DNA of 64,000 nt from positions 259,085,533 through 259,149,532 of the forward strand of contig NC_081410.1 of assembly GCF_030272615.1 (NCBI RefSeq), written 5' to 3'. Positions 32,731 through 45,784 of this stretch are shown piece after piece (position 1 is the stretch's first letter; each line of letters begins with the position of its first letter). The notes under the pieces are model-generated. The model was not told the DNA's origin, searched no databases, and saw only the letters and a program-made list of their open reading frames with translations. This DNA is from Cryptomeria japonica (taxonomy: Eukaryota > Streptophyta > Pinopsida > Cupressales > Cupressaceae). The translations under genes and the position numbers were made by a program.

Positions 32731-33531
32731 GTAAGTAATGGTAATTCAAGTGGCCAAATCATTGATTCCACAAATAGCTCACCTCATCTACATGAGTGAG
32801 TAAGACTGTCAAAGGAGAGTCAATAACAAAATGATAAAATTCATATAGTCTAGACTGATGATCTCTTTTCCCACAATAATAGTAGACCCATTATGCATTT
32901 TATTGATTACCATTATATTTGGTGTGAACTCAACTCACTTGTCGGAACTAGTGTGAATGAGATGATAAATAGATAGGAGATTAATTGATAAATATGGAAC
33001 ACAAAGGACACACTCAAATTCCTTCACCTACATCAAAAAAACCTCTCCCATGCACTTCCACATGAGTGTCATCACCCATTATTATGTTAGGCATAGAACA
33101 TGATTCTAAAGTGGTGACATTATCTTTTGAAGAAGCCATGTGATGTGATGCACCTGAGTCAATGATACAAGAATTTGGTTGTGAAGAAACAAATAGGTCC
33201 TTACCCATATTTTTTCTCCTTACTCTTATCTATGTCCTTACAAGATCCTTCTGATGAACTCTATTTGATTGAATCAGGCACCTTGATATTATTATATTTT
33301 AGAAGATGTGAAAGGTGATCAATTTGTTTCTTTAAACACTTATGCTCATAATGGCTAGACCTTTTATAGTAAGAACTATTTACCTTCTCCTTCTTAGGTT
33401 GTTCAACATATGATGAAGAGGTTTAATTATCTTCTTTTGAGGTAACATTTTTTTTATTTTTCTTCTCTCTTTGGTTCTTTTGTTTCTTATCTTGCTTACT
33501 AAACCCTTTCTATTTTTTATGCCTTAATTTA
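32731..33531 (-). pseudogene. Copia-F gag C-terminus and protease
   Basis: The minus strand carries a Lys-rich gag tail, a damaged zinc knuckle (YYKRSSHYEHKC, with expected Cys residues missing), HLSHLLKYNNI, then the protease IIDSGASHHM (catalytic D-S-G, ~33,140-33,170) and IIMGDDTHVEVHG. TAG and TAA codons interrupt it. It continues the gag of 40,975-41,598 across the Copia-G insertion. Confidence 0.75.
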
Positions 33532-35051
33532 TGATGAATAATAATGAACAATAAATACTCAATAGATACTGAGAGGGGGGGGGTGTGAATCAATATAGAC
33601 AAAAACTTCTTTCACAACTTAAACAGCAAAGACTGCACTAATCGGTAAATAGCATCACTGATCTAAATCAAGGCAATATCGGTAAAACACAGTGACTGTA
33701 AAACTCATAAATCGGTAACACTTAGATCTCCACAAAATCTAATATCTTATTTCCACTTCACCTATATGCTTAAAATATAATATCTCATTTCCACTTCACC
33801 CATATGCTTAAACAAGTAATACATCATAAATATAATGACCACTGAATCAACATGCATTACTACTGAACAAAAAACACTAAAACATTACATGAAAAAGCAT
33901 CACACATGACACACTAATTTTTCACGTGGCAACCCAACTGGGAAAAACCATGATGGGGATGAATACCCACAAGTTGTTCTTGAACTATTCTAAAGTCCGC
34001 TTTGTTAGGAGCCTAGTTCGGTTAAGGACTTTACAACAGGTTCTTCTAGGAACCGATCCTGCTAGGGATCACCTGGTTAAGGGATGGCTAAATACCCGGT
34101 TAAAGGTTAGAACCCTGTTAAAGGATACTTCGCAAGAGGATTTGAAGAACTCAATGATTTTGAGTCACCCTGTTAAAGGATTTACAAAAAGCCTGTTAAA
34201 GCTACCCAGTAAAGGGATTTTCCAACTGTTGAAATGATTAGAAGTCAACAGGTAATACACTGATCTGATAACAAGACTCAATGCTAAGGCAGATCCACTT
34301 CAGTTCTTATACTTCTAGAATCATACTCTGCAGGTATCTACTCACTTCTCTAGTCTGGCAAGAATCAAGTATCTCTTCACTTGGATACACACATAACATT
34401 TTCCAACAAATTCACAATGCAAATCATCATCGACCTTATAGACAACAATTAGGTCAGTAGCATAAACCTAAAACCCTAAGTATCTAGGTTAACAACATAG
34501 TCGGTCCAATCTTGATCATTCAAAAACATTACATAGGGTAAAATGATCTTGAACAAATCTCAAGACATTCTACATCATTTGTTCTTTGCCTCCTTTGGAA
34601 GCTGATAACCCATCACGCGCTCTCCACCGTTTACTAGGATTTTGCACATTCCCAAGGTAGATAGAATCAATATTCTTCATGCAAGATCCTCAAGAAGATT
34701 CTTCACACACACAAGGCTGATGTGGCAACATGATCTGATCTTCATTTCAATGCTAACTCATCACAAGATGTCATCAATCGAATCACATAGAGCTGAAATG
34801 CATCAACCAGAAACCCCAATACAAACTTTCCATATACTGGTTCACTTTCTGCATATACCAGTTCATTCCATCATACCAGTTCACCTTTTCACATATATCG
34901 GTTCATATCATCATATAGGTTCACTTCATACCATCATACTGGTTCACTTGCCAGTTTTTTACTTCAATATACTAGTTCATACTTCAGCATATTGACATCA
35001 ATGACAACATACAATATCATCATGTCATCCAACTCTACACATATGCCAACA
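33532..35051 (-). repeat. Copia-G 3' LTR
   Basis: 1,520 bp. G9 run at 33,575-33,583 near one end, and repeated ACCGGTT / ACCAGTTCA words near 34,840-34,980. Collinear with 39,447-40,974 with scattered substitutions, many of them C/T or G/A. Confidence 0.93.
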
Positions 35052-35066
35052 ATCTCCCCCTTTGGC
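35052..35066 (-). promoter_or_regulatory. Copia-G polypurine tract
   Basis: Minus strand GCCAAAGGGGGAGAT abutting the 3' LTR. Further purine runs (AAAGGGGGAGAAG at ~35,172 and AGGGGGAGCAAC at ~35,231) lie just inside. Confidence 0.8.
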
Positions 35067-35328
35067 ATTGATGGCAATATACAAAGATATCTCTACATCT
35101 TCACATCTTCTCCTTGATTTCTTCCATACTATATGTCTTCAATACTGCAGATATCTTCTCTGCTTCACATCTTCTCCCCCTTTGACAAAAATGCCAAAGT
35201 GGAGGCATAAACATCCATGATCTACTATGTTGCTCCCCCTGAGGAGTAGCATCCTTCAACACACCAATCCTAAAAAAGATTTGTCAATGCAATACCTGAC
35301 TAATGTGGAGCACATACCTTTAGTTCAC

Positions 35329-38300
35329 CTATTGAAGGGGCAACACCCATAATTCACCTCTTAAATAGATAAATGTAGCCTTCGGTAGAGGCTTGGTGAA
35401 TATATCTACTAACTTCTCCTTACTGGAAACATGTTCCAATACAACCTCTTTGTTCTGAACTTTCTCCCTCAAAAAATGATACTTGAGCTCAAAGTGCTTG
35501 GTTCTAGCATGCAACACTGGATTCTTGGAAATATTAATTGCACTTGTGTTATCACAAAATATACTCACCGATTTAGATACCGGGACTTTGAAACCACTTA
35601 ATACATGCTTCATCCAAATTGTCTGAGTGCAGTTCATAAATGCTGCTACATATTCTGCTTTTGTTGTAGACTGAGAGATACAACTCTACTTCTTACTCAT
35701 CCATGAGACTAGTCTACCACCAAGAAAGAATGCACCACTGGTTGTTCTCTTCCGGTCGTCCACATTACCAGCCCAATTGGCATTAGTAAACACTTTGAGA
35801 TTGAAATAATTATTCTATGGATACCATAATCCATAATCTATAGTTCTCTTCAGATATCTAAGAATCCGCTTGACTGCTACCAGGTGGGATTCTCTTGGAC
35901 TTTTCTGAAAATGTGCAGCATTGCTACATAGTGCAACTTACCAATCATTGACCAATAATCTTTCTCATTCACCAACATTGAGTCATCTTCTTTTGATAGT
36001 TTACAACCGGTCATCATCAGTGTACCAACTGGTTTGTTGTCTTCCATGCCAAGGTCTTCAAAACCTCTTTGACATACTTGGACTGAGTGATAAAGATACC
36101 ATCTTTCATTTGTTGAATTTGTAGTCCAATGAAGAACTTAATCTCTCTGATTAGTGACATCTCAATTCCTTCTTCATCTCATCTGCAAATGCATGGCTCA
36201 TTTTGTCATCTCCACCAAAAATTATGTCATCAACAAACATTTCATAGATCAAAATTTGATCTCCATCTAACTTCAGATAGATATTGTTGTCTTCACTTGT
36301 TCTTTTAAAACCAATCTGCACAAGATGGGAGTGTAAATGTTCATACCATGCTCTAGGAGCTTGTTTCAATCCATACAAGGCTTTATGTATCCTACACACC
36401 ATATCACTATTTTCTGATAGCGTAAACCCATCTGGTTGCTCTATATACACTTCCTCTTCAAGTATTCCATTCAGGAATGCAGATTTTACATCCATCTGAT
36501 ACACTTTGAATCCCTTAAAGGTTGCATATGCAAGAAGCATTTGAACTCCTTCCAATCTAGCTACTAGAGAAAAGGTTTCTCCATAGTCTTCTCCTTCTTC
36601 TTGAGCATATCCCTTACATACCAATCTTGCTTGGTTTCTTACCACTATGCCATCTTCATTCAACTTGTTTCTAAAAACCCATTTGGTGCCAATAACATTT
36701 TTATGCTCGGGTCTGGGTACCAAAGACCATGTACCATTCTTTTCTATCTGGTCAAGTTCCTCTTCCTTAGCCTTAATCTAGTCTTCATCTTTGTGTGCCT
36801 CTTTAAATGTTTTAGGCCCAAATTCAAAAATCATGCAAGAATTTTCTCTGACCTTTCTTCTTGTAAGAATTCCTACATCCTTATCTCCTATGATCTGCTT
36901 TGGATCATGATGTAGCTTTACATACCTAGGAATGATCTTAATTGATTCCTCTTTCTTTTCTTCTTCATCCTCATCTTCATCTACATCAGCATCTGTAGGT
37001 GTAGGAGCATTGTTACTGGTACTTGGTTATTTTGCAACCGGTTCCCAAAAGGTTACAACCGGTTCATCTACTTCTCACTCATTGTTGGTTTCCTCAGGTT
37101 TCTCAGAGGTTTCATCAACTCTAACATTGATACTTTCAATAATTCTCTGAGTCCTATTGTTAAAGCACTTGAGAGCTTTACTCTTGGTAGAATACCCTAC
37201 GAATATTCCCTCATCACATTTTGCATCAAACTTGCTCTGGTGTTCACTCCTATTGATATAACACTTGCTACCAAACACTCTAAAGTAGCTTACCACTGGA
37301 GTTTTACTAGTCCAATACTCATAAGGAGTTTTATCCTTACCTTTCTTGATGAGTACCTGGTTCATAGTGTAGACTGCAATGCTCACTGCATCTCTCCAAA
37401 AGGTGTGAGCAACCTTCCCTTGAATCAACATTGTTCTAGTTTCTTCAACTACAATCCGGTTGTTCCTTTTTGCTAGGCCATTTTGTTGTGGAGTCTGGGG
37501 GGCACACAGTTGCCTCTTGATGCAATTTTCTTCATAGTACTTATTGAATTCTCCAAAGGTAAACTCACCTCCTTGGTCAGTTTTAAGGAATTTGATCCTC
37601 TTACCACTTTCCTTTTCAACTAGTGCTCTGAAGGCTTTGAGCTTTCCAAAAGCTTCAGACTTGTCTTTCAAGAATGTGACCCACATCATTCTTGAGCAAT
37701 CATCAGTAAGAATCATAAAGTACCTATCTCCCTAAACACTCCTAGTTTTCATAGGACCACACAAATCAGTATGTACAAGATCAAGTAAATTATCTGCTAT
37801 GAAAGATTTACCTTTAAAGGTTGAGGAAGACATTTTCCCCAGTTGACATTCTTTGCACAAAGGATTCTCTAGTTTGTTCATCATAGGAAACCGTCTAACT
37901 ACCTTAATCTTACTAGCCTTCACAATATTATCAAAGTTTACATGGCAGAGTCTCCTATGCCATATCCAATTGTCATCAAACTTAGCCATTAGACATTGAC
38001 TGATATTTGTATTTAACTGAAATAAGTTAACTTTGGTCTACATACCAGTGGCCATCAGTTCACCACTCTTTCCTTTTATTTTGCATACTCCATCTTTGAA
38101 TTCTAGAGTGAGTCCTTTATCATTCAGTTGAGCAACACTCAAAAGGTTATGCCTAAGACCTTCTACCCAATACACATTATCATCACTGCTTTTTCCATTT
38201 AGAGAGATGGACCCTTTGCCTTTTACCATACAAGGTACATCATTACCAAATTAGACTACACCTCCATCATACTCTTCCAGAGTCAGAAAATTTCTCCAAT

Positions 38301-39375
38301 CACCAGTCATATGGTGAGAACAACCACTATCAATAATCCACTCATTGGAATTATCAAAGTGGGAGACAAGAGCCTTCTTGTCTGACACATCTTCCTTAAT
38401 AGATACAAATACTATGTCTTCGCTTTCTTCATCTTCTGAGTCATCATCAGTTACACCTTCATCAAATGCAACAAGATAGTTTCTCCTATTTCCTCCTTTG
38501 AACTTTTTGAACCTCTTCGATTTGTCCTTATTATCACTATTAGGACAGTTGACAACAATATGTCCTATCCTATTGCAAGAAAAGAATTTCAAAGGGAGCT
38601 TACCTCTATATTTTCCAGTTCCTTTAGGAAGTCTCCTGGCAAGAAGAGCTTCAAACTCCATCAGGATCTCCTCATCATCCATATCACTGCTTTGTCTAGG
38701 TTCACAACTGGTACTAGCTTCTTTTCCCTTTCTAGATAGTGCAGCAGATGCTCTAAAGGATGAATCAGTCTTCTAAACACTACCATCATAACTGTTTAGC
38801 TCATATGCGGTCAACTTAGCAACAATAGAATCCAGGGATACCTTTGTCTTGTCAATAGATCTCAACTCCTGAATAGCAGCAACCCTTATTGCATAGACCG
38901 GTAATAAGGTTCTCAAAACTTTGCTAACAACGGTGGAATCATCCATTGTACCTCCTACACTCTTGATGTCTCCAACAATAGTTTTTATCCTTATCCCATA
39001 TTGTTGAATGGTCTCTCCTTCAACCATCTGCATGTCTTCAAACTTTCCTCTAAGGCTTTCTTCCTTAGCTTGCTTCATATGCTCATCACCACCATAGATA
39101 GACTCCAGAGTATCCCATACATCTTTGGGATTATCTTTCTCCTGAACATCTATAAACTCAACATCAGATAGACTGTTGATAAGAGCTTCCATGACTTGCC
39201 CATTCTCCTGAATTTCTCTTCTTTGATCATCAGTGAGAGTACCAATAGGGACAACATAAGTATTATCAAGATAGTTCTAGTGTTGAGCACCCATACTTTT
39301 AATGTATATCTTCATTTTGTCCTTCCATATCTTAAAGTAATCTTTGTTGAACTTAGGACCTTCCCTCTTCATCAT
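35329..39375 (-). pseudogene. Copia-G gag-protease-integrase-RT-RNase H polyprotein
   Basis: Read from ATG 39,373-39,375. Gag (39,375-~38,560) has a knuckle FFSCNRIGHIVVNC whose first Cys is Phe. Protease has IIDSGCSHHM (~38,320-38,350). The pre-integrase finger is WHRRLCHVNFDN ... CKECQLG (~37,850-37,970). The integrase core (37,716-~37,430) has DLVHTDL and KTDQGGEF, but QQNGLAKRNN has Lys where the third catalytic residue, Glu, is expected. RT (36,723-~36,160) has [13 protein letters not shown] and FVDDI. RNase H (~35,800-35,500) has TNANWAG and AEYVAA. Stops are mainly TAG (e.g. 38,771, 38,036, 37,733, 35,688) plus TAA ~38,250, with a frameshift near 36,150. It would copy the element's RNA into DNA and insert it, but is broken here. 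Confidence 0.88.
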
Positions 39376-39431
39376 TAGAATATGATCTTTTCCTCAAGTG
39401 GTTAAGCTTATAACATAGAGGACCTAGAGGA

Positions 39432-39444
39432 GGCTTTGATACCA
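39432..39444 (-). promoter_or_regulatory. Copia-G primer-binding site
   Basis: Minus strand TGGTATCAAAGCC, 2 bp inside the 5' LTR. It differs by one base from TGGTATCAGAGC, the initiator-methionine tRNA complement typical of plant Copia elements and seen in Copia-F. Confidence 0.85.
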
Positions 39445-39446
39445 AT

Positions 39447-40974
39447 TGATGAATAATGATGAACAGTAAATACTCAACAGATACTAAGAGGGGGGGGGAA
39501 TCAATATAGACAAAAACTTCTTTCACAACTTAAACAACAAAGACTGCACTAACCGGTAAATAGCATCACCGATCTAAATCAAGGCAATATTGGTAAAACA
39601 CAGTGACTATAAAACTCATAAACCGGTAACACTTAGATCTCCACAAAACTTAATATCTTATTTCCACTTCACCCATATGCTTAAAACCTAATATCTCATT
39701 TCCACTTCACCCATATGCTTAAACAAGTAATACATCATAAATATAATGACCACTGAATCAACATGCATTACCGCTTAATAGAAAACACTAAAACATTACA
39801 TGAAAAAGCATCACACATGACACACTGATTTTTCATGTGGAAACCCAATTGGGAAAAACCACGGTGGAGATGAATAACCACAAGTTTTTCTTGAACTCTT
39901 CTAAAGTCTGCTCTGTTGGGATCCTAGTTCAGTTAAGGACTTTACAACAGGTTCTGCTAGGAACCGACCCTACTAGGGATCACCCAATTAAGGGATGGCT
40001 AAATACATAGTTAAAGGTTAGAACCCTGTTAAAGGTTACTTTGCAAGAGGATTTGAAGAACTCAATGACTTTGAGTCACCTTGTTAAAGGTTTTACAAAA
40101 ATCCTGTTAAAGCTAACCGGTAAAGGGATTTTCCAACTGTTGAAATGCTTAGAAGTCAACAGGTAATACACTGATCTGATAACAACACTCAATGCTAAGG
40201 CAGATCCACTTCAGTTCTTATACTTCTGCAATAATACTCTGAAGGTATATACTCACTTCTCTGGTCTAGCAAGAATCAAGTACTCTTCACTTGGATACAC
40301 ACATAACATTTTCCAACAACTTCACAATGCAAATCATCATCGACCTTATAGACAATAATTAGGTCAGTAGCATAAACCTAAAACCCTAAGCATCTAGGTT
40401 AACAACATAGTCGGTCCAATCTTGATTGTTCAAACACATTACATAGGATAAAACTATCTTGAACAAATATCAAGACATTCTGCATCATTCATTCTTTGTC
40501 ACTTCTGGAAGCTGGTAACCCATCACAAGCTCTCCACTGTTTACTAGGATTTTGCACATTCCTGAGGTAGATAGAATCAATCTTCTTCATGCAAGATCCT
40601 CAAGAAGATTCTTCATGCTCACAAGGCTGACATGGCAACATGATCTGATCTTCATTTCAATGCTAACTCATCATAGGATGTCATTGGTTGAATCACACAG
40701 ACTTGAAATGCATCAACCAGAAATCCTGATACAAACTTTCCATATACCGGTTCACATACCGGTTCACTTTCTGCATATACCCATTTATTCTATCATACCG
40801 GTTCACCTTTTCACATATATCGGTTCATATCATCATACCGGTTCACTTCATACCATCATACCAGTTCACTTGCCAGTTTGCTTACTTCAATATACTGGTT
40901 CATACTTTAGCATATTGACATCAATGACAACATACAATATCATCATGTCATCCAACTTTGCACATATGCCAACA
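39447..40974 (-). repeat. Copia-G 5' LTR
   Basis: 1,528 bp, partner of 33,532-35,051. G9 run at 39,490-39,498. Confidence 0.93.
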
Positions 40975-41598
40975 ATTTATAACTAAGTCATGTGACTTAG
41001 AGGTTTTTATTGTACCCATCTAAACCAATTTGTCCTACTCCCTAGTGAGAGTTGCAACAAATTCATCTAAAAAAGGCATTTCGAATGTGTTACCTAAGGC
41101 ACATTTTGTAGCATATAATGTAGAAACAAGCACTGGATATTTAGGATAAATATTAGAAAGAATACTAAAGATCAATTACTTATCATCCTTCTTGATTCCA
41201 TAGTGTTCCTATTGTAATGTTATAAATTTGATTTTTGTGAAGAAGTCTTGTATAGTGTCAAAATTGGTTGGACTCAACTTTATGAGTTCATTCTCCAACT
41301 GATGACCTCTTAAATCATCTTGCTTAATAAAGAGTTTTTCAAAAGTGGTCCACACTCCATTTGGTTTAGTCGTAGATTCAATATGAAAAACAAGGCCAGG
41401 GGAGACTAAAATATACAGAGTACTAAAGGCTTCATCATATTTCTTAAACCATTTTATCTTTTCTACAACATATTGAGGTTAAATTTTAAGTCCCATTGTA
41501 ACACAATGATATCCATATCTTTTTAAATATATTATCATCTTAGATCTCCATTCAAAATAATCATATGGCTTTAAAAGAGGAATTGCAAATGCATCCAT
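40975..41598 (-). pseudogene. Copia-F gag N-terminal part
   Basis: From ATG 41,596-41,598 the minus strand reads MDAFAIPLLKPYDYFEW, the usual opening of a Copia gag. Next come a stop and then FEKLFIKQDDLRGHQLENEL and DFFTKIKFITLQ-like helical segments typical of the Copia gag (UBN2) domain. Four or more stops. Cut at 40,980 by Copia-G and continued at 33,526. Confidence 0.75.
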
Positions 41599-42635
41599 GA
41601 TAGTAGGAAAAAGGATTGCAAAAATTCAAGAAAAAAATGAAGAAATAACACACACAAGACAAACCCCCTTTCAACTAGTCTCAAAAATCACACACACACC
41701 CCAATATTACAAGGTTGGCACTTTATAATTAATGTGGTTACAAAGCCTTTTATCAGATTAAAATGCTTTCTAGGGCTCAATGACCAAAAATAGAAAGTTT
41801 TGATATAAATAGATATGATGAAAAATCTGAAAAATAGCCTTATATCTATGTAATACACTTCAATACCTTTCCAATCCCTATTAGTTTTTGAAACTTGGAG
41901 TTTGAAGGTGAAAGATATGGCTTGTTAAAGAGAAAAATATGCAAGTTATTCAACCTGCAATATTTGATGGAAAATGATAGAAATTTTCAATGGAAACCAT
42001 GTGGATGGAAAGTTCTCATTTTCATGTTTTTGTCAAGTACTTGTTTGTGAAAATATGACACCCGAGGTAAAAGTTATGCAATTTTTAAAAAAGGTTGTTG
42101 AATATGCTAGCCAAAATGACTCACGCTTGATTCAAACTAATTTTTTTATAAAATTTACCAAATTTATGGAAAAAGAGAAAAAACCTATAATTTTTTCGAT
42201 GTCGAGAAGAAAACCTAGAAATTGTTTTTCCTTCAAATGAGTGGAAGCTAGAATTTTGAAGCCAAAATGAAAATAACTCTAGTGAAAAAATATTGAATTT
42301 TTTATCTTCACTTAGATTTTTACTGTCCTCTAAACTCTAATTTTGCTGAAATAAAAGTCACTTATATCTTTCTCAAGCCTTTTGAACACTATGAAAATAT
42401 TAAAGAAGCCTCCAATATTATCAAAAAGCTTCAATCACCTAGATCTTATAGGAACACATGTATATATAAATTGGATTAACTAGAAGCTTATTTTCCTTTA
42501 ATATGTTCCGATTGTCTAGGTCACAAGAGAATGCAAGAGAAGAGAATAATTAGTTTTTTAAAAAATTATTAGCTATCTAATAGTCTCAAATCTCTCTAAA
42601 GATCAGAAAAATAATAAGCTATACTAGACAACAAG
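41599..42635 (-). other. Copia-F untranslated leader
   Basis: AT-rich, no meaningful ORF. The frame at 41,974-42,240 on the plus strand lacks motifs. Lies between primer site and gag start. Confidence 0.5.
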
Positions 42636-42647
42636 GCTCTGATACCA
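42636..42647 (-). promoter_or_regulatory. Copia-F primer-binding site
   Basis: Minus strand TGGTATCAGAGC, an exact match to the classic plant Copia initiator-methionine tRNA site, immediately next to the LTR end (TGTTAG on the plus strand). Confidence 0.9.
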
Positions 42648-42670
42648 TGTTAGATTCTGCAAGAAGAAAG
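42648..42670 (-). repeat. Copia-F 5' LTR, inner 23 bp
   Basis: TGTTAGATTCTGC... up to the Tat-D insertion. Resumes at 57,953. Confidence 0.75.
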
Positions 42671-44217
42671 TGTAGATAGGAATTTGGAAACCATCAAAGC
42701 AAGTAGCAAATTAGACTAGCTCAATCATGAAAAACTAAATTGCAATGACAAATCCTAAAAACATTCAATAGAGACATGAAAACAAGACATTCAAATCAAA
42801 TGCAAACCATTGCAAATGTGAATGTCTCCTCCAGAATTCTCCATTGTCCTTCTTTCTCCTTCAAATTGCTTTGTTTGTGGATCTCACCTACAAATGCAAA
42901 GGTATAGCATGAAAGAAAGATTGACAAGACGAGATGACAGCATAAGGATACTAGAAGCGTGATTGATTGATCGGATCTCTGATTGAAGAAATTCATCCAA
43001 TTTATAGACAAATTGGAGAGATGACAAGATTAGCATGAAGAGATTCGAAAGGAAATTTCAAATCAAGAATGACAAATATGACAAATTATGACAAAATTGA
43101 CACTTTCTATGCAAGATTAATTGATTGACAAATTATGACAAAATTGACAAGGTTGCTATGCAAAATTGATTGATTGACAAATTATGACAAGATTGAAATG
43201 TCATTCCCATGAAATTAGGGGAAATATTAGAAAAATAGGAGAAAATAGAAAATTAGATGAATTGGAAATTAGGAAATTAGAAATTGATAGAATTTAGGAA
43301 ATTAGGAATTAGGAGAAATTAGTAAATTGGAAAATTAGGTAAATTAATTAATAATTTTTCATTCATTAATTAATTCACAAAAAGAGAGAGGAATCAATTA
43401 GCCAATTAAATAAATATTTAATTGTGACAAGAAGACTTAGGATAAATAAATAAATTATTTAACCTAAAAGGGAAAATGACAAACAAGATTAAATGAATAA
43501 ATCATAAAACCTTAGAAGATGAATTAGAAATGCAAGGACGACAATTAGGTCTTGACAAAAGATAATTGATGTCGATTCAATCATGATTCTGATTAACAAA
43601 GGACCAATGTTGACAAACGATTGAGACTGGTTGACAAATTAACCAAGATTGATAAAGAGACCAAATTGATAAGCGCCAATTGGTAAGGAACAATGACTAA
43701 TTGATCCAAATTGACACAATTGAAAAGGACAACGATCGATGACAAATCGATCACAAAATTGACGAGATTGACAAGAGGACAAGGATCAATGACAAATCGA
43801 TCGCAAAATGATAAGATTGAAAAAGGACAACAATCGATGACAAATCAATCGCAAAATGACAAGATTGAAAAGAAAAATGATTGATGAAAAATCGATCGCA
43901 AAATTGACAAGAGGACAAAACCCTAATTCTATCATTGATTAGGATTGACGATGTCCAAAATGCGACAAATGAGCATGCACATTGATGCGACAGGATAAGA
44001 TCGACCAAAATCATGACTAAAGATTGTTATCAACAAGACCAAATTCAAAAGCGAGATAAATGAAGAATGCAAAAGAAGGACTCGATGTTCACAAATGATA
44101 AAGACCAAGTGCGTAACATAGAAGAAATGTTAATGTGACACAAAAACCCTAAAATAAGGCAATGCGCAAATGTTAAAGTATAACTCCGCAAGCGTTGACC
44201 ATTTTTAGACGTCTACA
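42671..44217 (-). repeat. Tat-D 3' LTR
   Basis: 1,547 bp. Contains a GTCAATC/GACAAATCGATC minisatellite at ~43,600-43,930 with one unit more than the partner LTR, which explains most of the 48-bp length difference. On the minus strand it begins TGTAGACGTCTAAAAATGG, close to the Tat-A LTR. Confidence 0.92.
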
Positions 44218-44232
44218 TTTTACCCCTCTTTA
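44218..44232 (-). promoter_or_regulatory. Tat-D polypurine tract
   Basis: Minus strand TAAAGAGGGGTAAAA against the 3' LTR. Confidence 0.85.
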
Positions 44233-45286
44233 AGACAATGTGATTCTAAGCATTGTTTCAAAGAAAAATAATGAAAATGCCCCAGACAATAACGATGACA
44301 TATGCATGCCCCCTTGAGGAATTGGCTGGAAAAATTCAAAAAAGAGGCCAAGTGATCGATAAGAATGACAGAAGATGATAGGTTCGAACAGATCAAATGG
44401 ACTGCCAAGATTGACGGAAGGAATGTTAGTAAGAAGAAATTAGACAGAGGACAGTTAGAGATGAAGGAAAACTTGCTTTCACAAATGCACATAAGTAGGT
44501 GAGAACATTTATTTATCGTAGCAAAGTGGATGCAGAGCATCATGGCATTGAAGGCCAGAGCTGGAACACAACCCTTTTTGCAAAAGACAAACACATCACA
44601 CACAAGGAATGAGTGAAGCATCCTAGGGTGCATACATCAAGGGTTGAGGTATGTGCAACATTCACAAAGCGAACATACTTATCACATACACCCAATGAGA
44701 TAGTTGCCCCAGTTTGTGACAAACATTCCACAAACAGCAAACACAACAAAAAAAGGAAAGGGACCATGAACCATCCCGGTCACTCTAAATCACTCAGTGA
44801 CATCATCGAGCAACATAGGAACATGATCGAAGCCAAAGATAAATCAGTAAAAAGATAAGACACTCAAATTCAACCAAGTCAAACAAACATTCTGATCATC
44901 ATTGTCAAAGGTAGAAAACAAGAATGATCATGCTGTCTAGTTTCAAGGAATGCGGTACCCCGTCTAAGATAGAACACAGTCTGGTTTCAAGTATACCACA
45001 CCCTGTATAAGACCCATGATAATAGTAACAAGGAACATTGATATTGATGTTGATTGATATGACAATTTTGATCAGTTTGAATGTCTGGTTTGATTGAAAA
45101 GTTCATCTGGGAATGCGTGATTTCATTAAAGCGCAGTGTTGGAACATGTTATTTGTTTGTTGTCTACACAAATGTTTCATCGATTGTCGTTGGATGTATG
45201 CTCAATGATCTGTCTATGCACAAAGGGGATATTGTGTTGTTTTGTTTTTTCTAAGTTTTTACAAAAAAAAAAAAAATTGTTCATTT
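44233..45286 (-). other. Tat-D 3' untranslated region
   Basis: No gene. Homologous to Tat-A 15,441-16,128 joined to 18,985-19,135, with no antisense module between. The join lies near 44,400-44,420. Confidence 0.6.
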
Positions 45287-45495
45287 TTTCAGGACATTAT
45301 TTGACTTTTTAGGGACTTTTTTCAAGACATTATTTGATTTTTTTGGATTTTTTTAGGACATTATTTGATTTTTTTATGATTTTTTCAAGATAGTTTTCAA
45401 TTTTTATGATTTTTTTAAAGACATTTTTCAATTTTTATGATTTTTTTCAGGACATTTTTCAATTTTTATGATTTTTTTCAGGACATTTTTCAATT
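45287..45495 (-). repeat. Tat-D minisatellite (A-rich on sense strand)
   Basis: Units of TTCAGGACATTTTTCAATTT plus TTATGATTTTTT on the plus strand, the reverse complement of the Tat-A array at 15,046-15,440. Confidence 0.85.
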
Positions 45496-45719
45496 TGAAA
45501 GCTCCAGTAATTGATCATGACAAGGGGCACGCACCCAATGAAATTTTGAAAGACATATACCGCGACCAGGATCGAAATATATGCACAAGGACTGGAAACC
45601 TGAGTATGCAAGACAATGATGTTGACCAATCATAGGCCTGGAACAGAACATTGGGTCAGGACAAGGATAAGCGTGATAAACCTACGGAGGGAAAGTATAG
45701 CTAGGAATCTTTTACACAT

Positions 45720-45784
45720 GGTGCCTGTTTGCCAGGTTTTCACCATGGTTCTTGCCCAAAGCGCCTGTTTGCTAGGTTTTCACT
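45720..45784 (-). promoter_or_regulatory. Paired hairpin motif (3' copy in Tat-D)
   Basis: Minus-strand units 45,761-45,784 (AGTGAAAACC, TAGCAAACAGGCGC) and 45,720-45,744 (GGTGAAAACC, TGGCAAACAGGCACC), separated by TTTGGGCAAGAACCAT. Directly comparable to Tat-A 14,330-14,394. Confidence 0.65.

Larger units (their letters stand above)
33532..40974 (-). mobile_element. Copia-G: complete-length Copia element, 7.4 kb
   Basis: Two LTRs (33,532-35,051 and 39,447-40,974) start TGATGAATAAT and end GCCAACA, with perfect duplication ATTTA (33,527-33,531 and 40,975-40,979). Internally it has a primer site, a gag-protease-integrase-RT-RNase H polyprotein in Copia order, and a polypurine tract. It is inserted in the gag of Copia-F. 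Several stops and one frameshift make it inactive. LTR ends and polypurine tract resemble Copia-B. Confidence 0.93.
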
